A DNA stretch of 64,000 bases. Origin: Poriferisodalis sp965208485. Its GTDB lineage: Bacteria > Actinomycetota > Acidimicrobiia > Acidimicrobiales > Poriferisodalaceae. Below the pieces are notes generated by a model. The model was not told the DNA's origin. It made no database searches and saw nothing but the letters and a program-made list of their open reading frames with translations. How positions within the stretch are numbered: the first letter of the stretch is position 1; every line of letters begins with the position of its first letter. The stretch covers positions 4,426,686 through 4,490,685 of the forward strand of contig NZ_OZ242344.1 in assembly GCF_965208485.1 (NCBI RefSeq), in the 5' to 3' direction. This document shows, piece by piece, positions 60,729 through 64,000 of the stretch. The position numbers and the translations under genes were made by a program.

Positions 60729-61730
60729 TCACTTCACTGGAGACGTATCGCACTTGGCAGGCACAGGAGAGTCGGGCGGTGACGCTGTCCCGGAGCTGGG
60801 ATCCGCTAGCTCGGCTGCAATCAAATCGGCCAGCTCCCGATACAACGGCGCAGCTGGGGATCGACGCCGCCAAGCGAGTGCCAGTTGCCGGCTCGCAGTA
60901 ACGTCGCTGAACGGACGCACCACGATGCCCGACCCGCGACGGGCTTCGATAGGGGCAGCACTGGTGGGCAGCAGCGTCACGCCTATCCCTGCGGCAACCA
61001 TCTGGCAGATCGTCGCCAAGCTGGCCCCGCCCTTGCTGACCTCGCGGGCGCCCACGCTCCGGCACATCTTGAGCACTTGGCATCGCAGGCAATGGCCGTC
61101 CTCGAGCAGCAGCACGGTCTCACCGACGAGGTCGTCGGTCGTCACTGCTGACTGACGGGCCAGTCGATGCCGAGGCGTCATTGCCAACAGGAAGGGATCC
61201 TCGAACACCACCGTGTGCTCGAGGTCATTATTGTTCACGGGCATCGCCATCAGGCCCAAGTCAAGCTGCGCGGCCGTCAGCGTCTCGATGAGCGAAGATG
61301 CCTTGAGTTCATCGAGGCACGGCAGTACCTCGGGATGGCGCTTGCGGATGACTGCAATCACCCGAGCGAGCAGGTATGGCGCGGCTGTCGGAATGGCTGC
61401 GACTCGCAAGGGTCCGTTCAGACCGGTCGAGCTGCTGCGGCCCCACTCGAGCATCTCGTCGGTGTTGCGCAGAACCGCCCTCGCGCGTTCTGCCAGTGCA
61501 TGGCCGGCAGACGTCACGACGATGCCACGACCGACGCGTTCGGTGATGGCGACGCCGAGGTGCCGCTCAAGCTGCCGGATCTGCGTGCTGAGCGTCGGCT
61601 GGGAGACGAAGCACGCTGCCGCTGCACGCCCGATATGCCCATGGGCATCGAGGGCCACGAGATACTCCAGTTGGCGTATCGTCGGCCTGCCCACCGCCTT
61701 GGCAACGCGCCTTGTCGACGGAGGAGTCAC
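60729..61730 (-). CDS. oxyR: LysR-family regulator, OxyR type
   Basis: 333 residues from GTG 61730, which overlaps the stop of a short upstream frame; GTG 61697 is an alternative closer to the usual start. A winged HTH (RQLEYLVALDAHGHIGRAAAACFVSQPTLSTQIRQLE) precedes a periplasmic-binding-like domain. Cys214 and Cys223 in LLEDGHCLRCQVLKMC have the same 9-residue spacing as the redox pair Cys199/Cys208 of E. coli OxyR; an extra Cys217 lies between. Predicted peroxide sensor. Divergent from the cysteine desulfurase gene. Confidence 0.9.
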   Translation of the reverse strand: MTPPSTRRVAKAVGRPTIRQLEYLVALDAHGHIGRAAAACFVSQPTLSTQIRQLERHLGVAITERVGRGIVVTSAGHALAERARAVLRNTDEMLEWGRSSSTGLNGPLRVAAIPTAAPYLLARVIAVIRKRHPEVLPCLDELKASSLIETLTAAQLDLGLMAMPVNNNDLEHTVVFEDPFLLAMTPRHRLARQSAVTTDDLVGETVLLLEDGHCLRCQVLKMCRSVGAREVSKGGASLATICQMVAAGIGVTLLPTSAAPIEARRGSGIVVRPFSDVTASRQLALAWRRRSPAAPLYRELADLIAAELADPSSGTASPPDSPVPAKCDTSPVK

Positions 61731-61789
61731 GCTGCCTGACGGGCTGCCGCAGGGGACGGTGAGTGGCTCACCGGTGAAGGGATGTCCAT
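61727..61789 (-). CDS. 20-residue upstream reading frame (oxyR leader)
   Basis: ATG 61789 is preceded by GAGGA at 8-nt spacing. It encodes MDIPSPVSHSPSPAAARQAA and its TGA (61729-61727) overlaps the oxyR GTG as GTGA, suggesting coupled translation. The same arrangement precedes pyrG. Chance overlap or an alternative oxyR N-terminus created by an indel are the competing explanations. Confidence 0.45.
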   Translation of the reverse strand: MDIPSPVSHSPSPAAARQAA

Positions 61790-62049
61790 GAGGTTTTTCC
61801 TCTCGAGCTCTGCACATGCGGTTGCACGTAGCACTATGCGCCTTCTGTCCCCACGCGCATTGTGTCTCGGCTCCGCTAGAAGGTGGTCGCGCGAGCGTGC
61901 ACAAATCAATTGCTTGTGCCTAATATGTCCCATAGGCTGAGGCCATGAATTGCCGGGTGGAGTGCCAGGTGGAGCGGTGTGTCACGCATCCCGATGGGCA
62001 GTTGTCCCGATGGGCAGTTGGTCGCAGGAGGCGCCCGTAGCCTCACGGT

Positions 62050-63237
62050 ATGAGCGTCGTGCAGCGCCAGCCGACTCAGTATCAGCAGGATCAGTGCTAT
62101 CAGGTCGAGCGCCCCGCCTACCTTGACTGCGCCGCGTCGACACCGATGCGGCCTTGTGCTGTCGAAGCCATGACGCCATTCTTCGTCGCACAGTTCGCCA
62201 ACCCGTCGGGCGCTCACCGCATGGCCCGCGTGTCTCGGGCGGCAATCGACGATGCCCGCGAGATCACGGCAAGCGCGCTGGGGTTCGACCCGCACGGCAT
62301 CGTGTTCACCAGCGGCGGGACGGAAGCCGACAACCTCGCCGTACGAGGCGTCTGTGGGGCGACCGGCGCCACCGCGCTCTGTCCTGCCACCGAGCACCAT
62401 GCGGTGCTCGGGCCGGTCGAGGCAGTCGGAGGACGCACGGTGCGGGTCGATGCCAGCGGCAATGTCGACTTGGAGCACTTGGCCGCACAGCTCGCAGCCG
62501 ATTCGGGTCCGCCAGTGGGTCTGGTGTCGGTGATGCTCGTCAACAACGAGTCCGGCGTCATCGCCGATCTCGGCGCAATCGCCGAAGCAGTGCACGAACA
62601 CGCTCCAGATGCGCTGCTGCACACCGACGCAGTGCAGGGCGTCAACTGGGTGGACATTGCCGAAGCGGCGAGGCCGGCCGATCTGCTGTCGCTCAGCGCT
62701 CACAAGTTCGGCGGGCCCAAGGGTGTCGGGGTGCTCGCCATCCGTTCCGGAGTCACGTTGTCGCCCCAGCAGCTCGGAGGCGGCCAGGAGGCCGACCGCC
62801 GCAGCGGCACGCACAACACCGCGGGGATCGCTGCGCTCGGCGCGGCGCTCGCGGAGTTGACGGCGACTCGCGATGACGAGATCAGCAGGATCGCAGCGCT
62901 GGCTGACAGGTTGGCCGATCGCCTGCTGGCGTCCATCGATGGCTGCACCGAGACCGTCGAGCGGTCCAGCCGGGCTGCGGGCATCTGCCAGCTGGTGATC
63001 GACGGCATCGAGACCGAGGCCCTGCTGGTGCTGCTCGACCGTTTTGATGTCATGGCCTCCGCAGCGGCCTCGTGTGCCTCAGGTGCAATGGAGCCCAGCC
63101 ATGTGCTCGCTGCGATGGGTGTCGGCCGCATCGCTGCCGCCGGTTCCCTGCGCCTGTCGCTGGGCTGGTGCACTGAGCCGTGGGAGATCGAGCGGGCGAT
63201 CGAAGCGATCCCGCGCTGCGTGGAGCAGCTGCGATGA
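62050..63237 (+). CDS. Cysteine desulfurase, IscS/NifS family
   Basis: 395 residues. PLP enzyme releasing sulfur from cysteine as an enzyme-bound persulfide. AYLDCAASTPMRP, SGGTEADNLAVRG, ATEHHAV, HTDAVQGVNWVD, PLP-Lys219 in LSAHKFGGPKG, GGGQEADRRSGTHN, and active Cys342 in SAAASCASGAMEPSHVL are all present. The ATGA overlap with mnmA indicates its sulfur goes at least to tRNA thiolation. The N-terminal ~22 residues (Gln/Tyr-rich) are unusual. Confidence 0.94.
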   Translation: MSVVQRQPTQYQQDQCYQVERPAYLDCAASTPMRPCAVEAMTPFFVAQFANPSGAHRMARVSRAAIDDAREITASALGFDPHGIVFTSGGTEADNLAVRGVCGATGATALCPATEHHAVLGPVEAVGGRTVRVDASGNVDLEHLAAQLAADSGPPVGLVSVMLVNNESGVIADLGAIAEAVHEHAPDALLHTDAVQGVNWVDIAEAARPADLLSLSAHKFGGPKGVGVLAIRSGVTLSPQQLGGGQEADRRSGTHNTAGIAALGAALAELTATRDDEISRIAALADRLADRLLASIDGCTETVERSSRAAGICQLVIDGIETEALLVLLDRFDVMASAAASCASGAMEPSHVLAAMGVGRIAAAGSLRLSLGWCTEPWEIERAIEAIPRCVEQLR

Positions 63238-64000
63238 ACCTGCAGCCGCACCGATCGACAGGCACCGGTCGGGTCCTTGTCGCCATGTCCGGCGGGGTCG
63301 ACAGCTCAGTGGCTGCGGCGCTGTGCCAGCGCGAGGGCCACGAGATCGTCGGCGTGACCCTGAAGCTGTGGGGCGGGCCCCAGGACCAAGGCTGCTGTGC
63401 CGTCTCCGATGTCGACGATGCCCGCAGGGTGTGCCAGCAGCTGGGCATCGATCATTTCGTGTTCAACTACGCAGCCGAGTTCGAACGCGATGTCGTGAAC
63501 CCTTACGTCGACGCGCACCGTCGGGGTCTCACACCGAATCCGTGCATCGAGTGCAACCGGCACGTCAAGTTCGATGTGCTGCTGGATCGCTCCCGGCGGT
63601 TGGGATTCGATCGGCTGGTCACCGGCCACCATGTGCGGGTCAGCCGGCGCAATGGCATGCCCCGTTTGCGGCGAGGCGCCGACAGCGTCAAGGACCAGTC
63701 CTATGTGCTGTACATGCTGTCTGCGACGGATCTGGCTGACCTGTGGTTCCCCGTCGGCGAGTTCTGCAAGGACGATTTGCGTGCGCTCGCTGCCGAGCTC
63801 GGACTGCGCACCGCCCACAAGCCCGAGAGTCAAGACGTCTGCTTCATCACAGCAGCAGCGGGCCGGGAGCGATTCCTGGCGGAGCGCATTGACCTGCACC
63901 CGGCGGAGCTGGTCGACACCGCTGGCCAGCGTGTCGGCGTGACGCCGGCGGTGGAACTGGTGACTGTCGGTCAGCGCAAGGGCCTCGATCTGGGCGGTGC
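63234..64000 (+). CDS. mnmA: tRNA 2-thiouridylase MnmA (3' end beyond window)
   Basis: The first 255 codons. ATP-pyrophosphatase motif SGGVDSS at 19-25; catalytic Cys104 (TPNPCIECN) and persulfide-carrying Cys203 (SQDVCFI) form the expected pair, and TGHHVR and KDQSYVLYML are typical. It makes 2-thiouridine at position 34 of tRNAs for Lys, Glu and Gln using sulfur from the adjacent desulfurase. Overlaps that gene by 4 bases. Confidence 0.96.
   Translation, partial: MNLQPHRSTGTGRVLVAMSGGVDSSVAAALCQREGHEIVGVTLKLWGGPQDQGCCAVSDVDDARRVCQQLGIDHFVFNYAAEFERDVVNPYVDAHRRGLTPNPCIECNRHVKFDVLLDRSRRLGFDRLVTGHHVRVSRRNGMPRLRRGADSVKDQSYVLYMLSATDLADLWFPVGEFCKDDLRALAAELGLRTAHKPESQDVCFITAAAGRERFLAERIDLHPAELVDTAGQRVGVTPAVELVTVGQRKGLDLGG

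Noticed and set aside
61906..62814. 302-codon minus-strand frame opposite the cysteine desulfurase
   Set aside because: It lies antisense to a clear desulfurase with all active-site motifs; its composition is that of a GC-rich shadow frame.

Overview
The window is a high-GC chromosome segment, densely coded, with many GTG and TTG starts and 4-bp ATGA or GTGA stop/start overlaps. The gene content is actinobacterial: SteA/SteB, SCO1664 with DUF3090 and an MSMEG_4193-type phosphomutase, and F420-linked oxidoreductases. Two blocks keep the gene order I know from Mycobacterium tuberculosis: NAD kinase-recN-steA-steB-...-pyrG-xerD (1-10.5 kb), and hom-thrC-rho-rpmE-prfA-prmC/sua5-...-atp operon-...-murA (33.9-58.4 kb). 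An uncultured or little-studied actinomycete, perhaps class Acidimicrobiia, is my inference; there is no rRNA in the window to confirm it.

Layout. 1-10.5 kb: DNA repair and cell-separation genes, a glycosyltransferase, a membrane PNPT-like protein, an 8-oxoguanine deaminase-like amidohydrolase on the other strand, pyrG and xerD. 10.5-20.3 kb is the accessory region. It holds a tandemly duplicated DUF4143-ATPase/HicA/HicB module (one ATPase copy is a pseudogene, and a third hicB remnant lies at 16.3 kb), an LLM-class F420-type oxidoreductase, an ISL3-family insertion sequence with an intact 8-bp target duplication, a serine recombinase, and small membrane or secreted proteins of unknown function. 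20.3-31.5 kb: a lipid kinase, etfBA, the SCO1664/DUF3090/phosphomutase cluster, a family-5-like uracil-DNA glycosylase, an FrhB-like protein, a PPOX-class F420 enzyme, a Panacea-domain antitoxin with an unknown partner, tRNA-Arg(CCG) and argS. 31.5-43 kb: lysA, a MazF/RHH toxin-antitoxin pair, hom, thrC, a degenerate rho, rpmE, an unknown gene, prfA, a prmC-tsaC fusion, rpiB. 43-52 kb: glyA and a complete F-type ATP synthase operon. 52-64 kb: hisI-glpX, lhgO, an alpha/beta hydrolase, an MFS permease, murA, meaB, a SRPBCC-kinase fusion, oxyR, a cysteine desulfurase and the start of mnmA.

Most notable observations. (i) The gene at the conserved rho position keeps its RNA-binding domain but has lost the Walker A lysine and the C-terminal arginine-finger segment. 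(ii) Several convergent gene ends carry short GC-rich hairpins, two of them amplified into tandem arrays of 30-32 bp. (iii) The two HicAB copies are nearly identical outside the toxin-antitoxin contact regions, and the second module is preceded by an AT-rich operator island with three TTGCAYAGTG sites and an apparently leaderless promoter. (iv) Two short upstream reading frames (before pyrG and oxyR) stop exactly over the start codon of the following gene.
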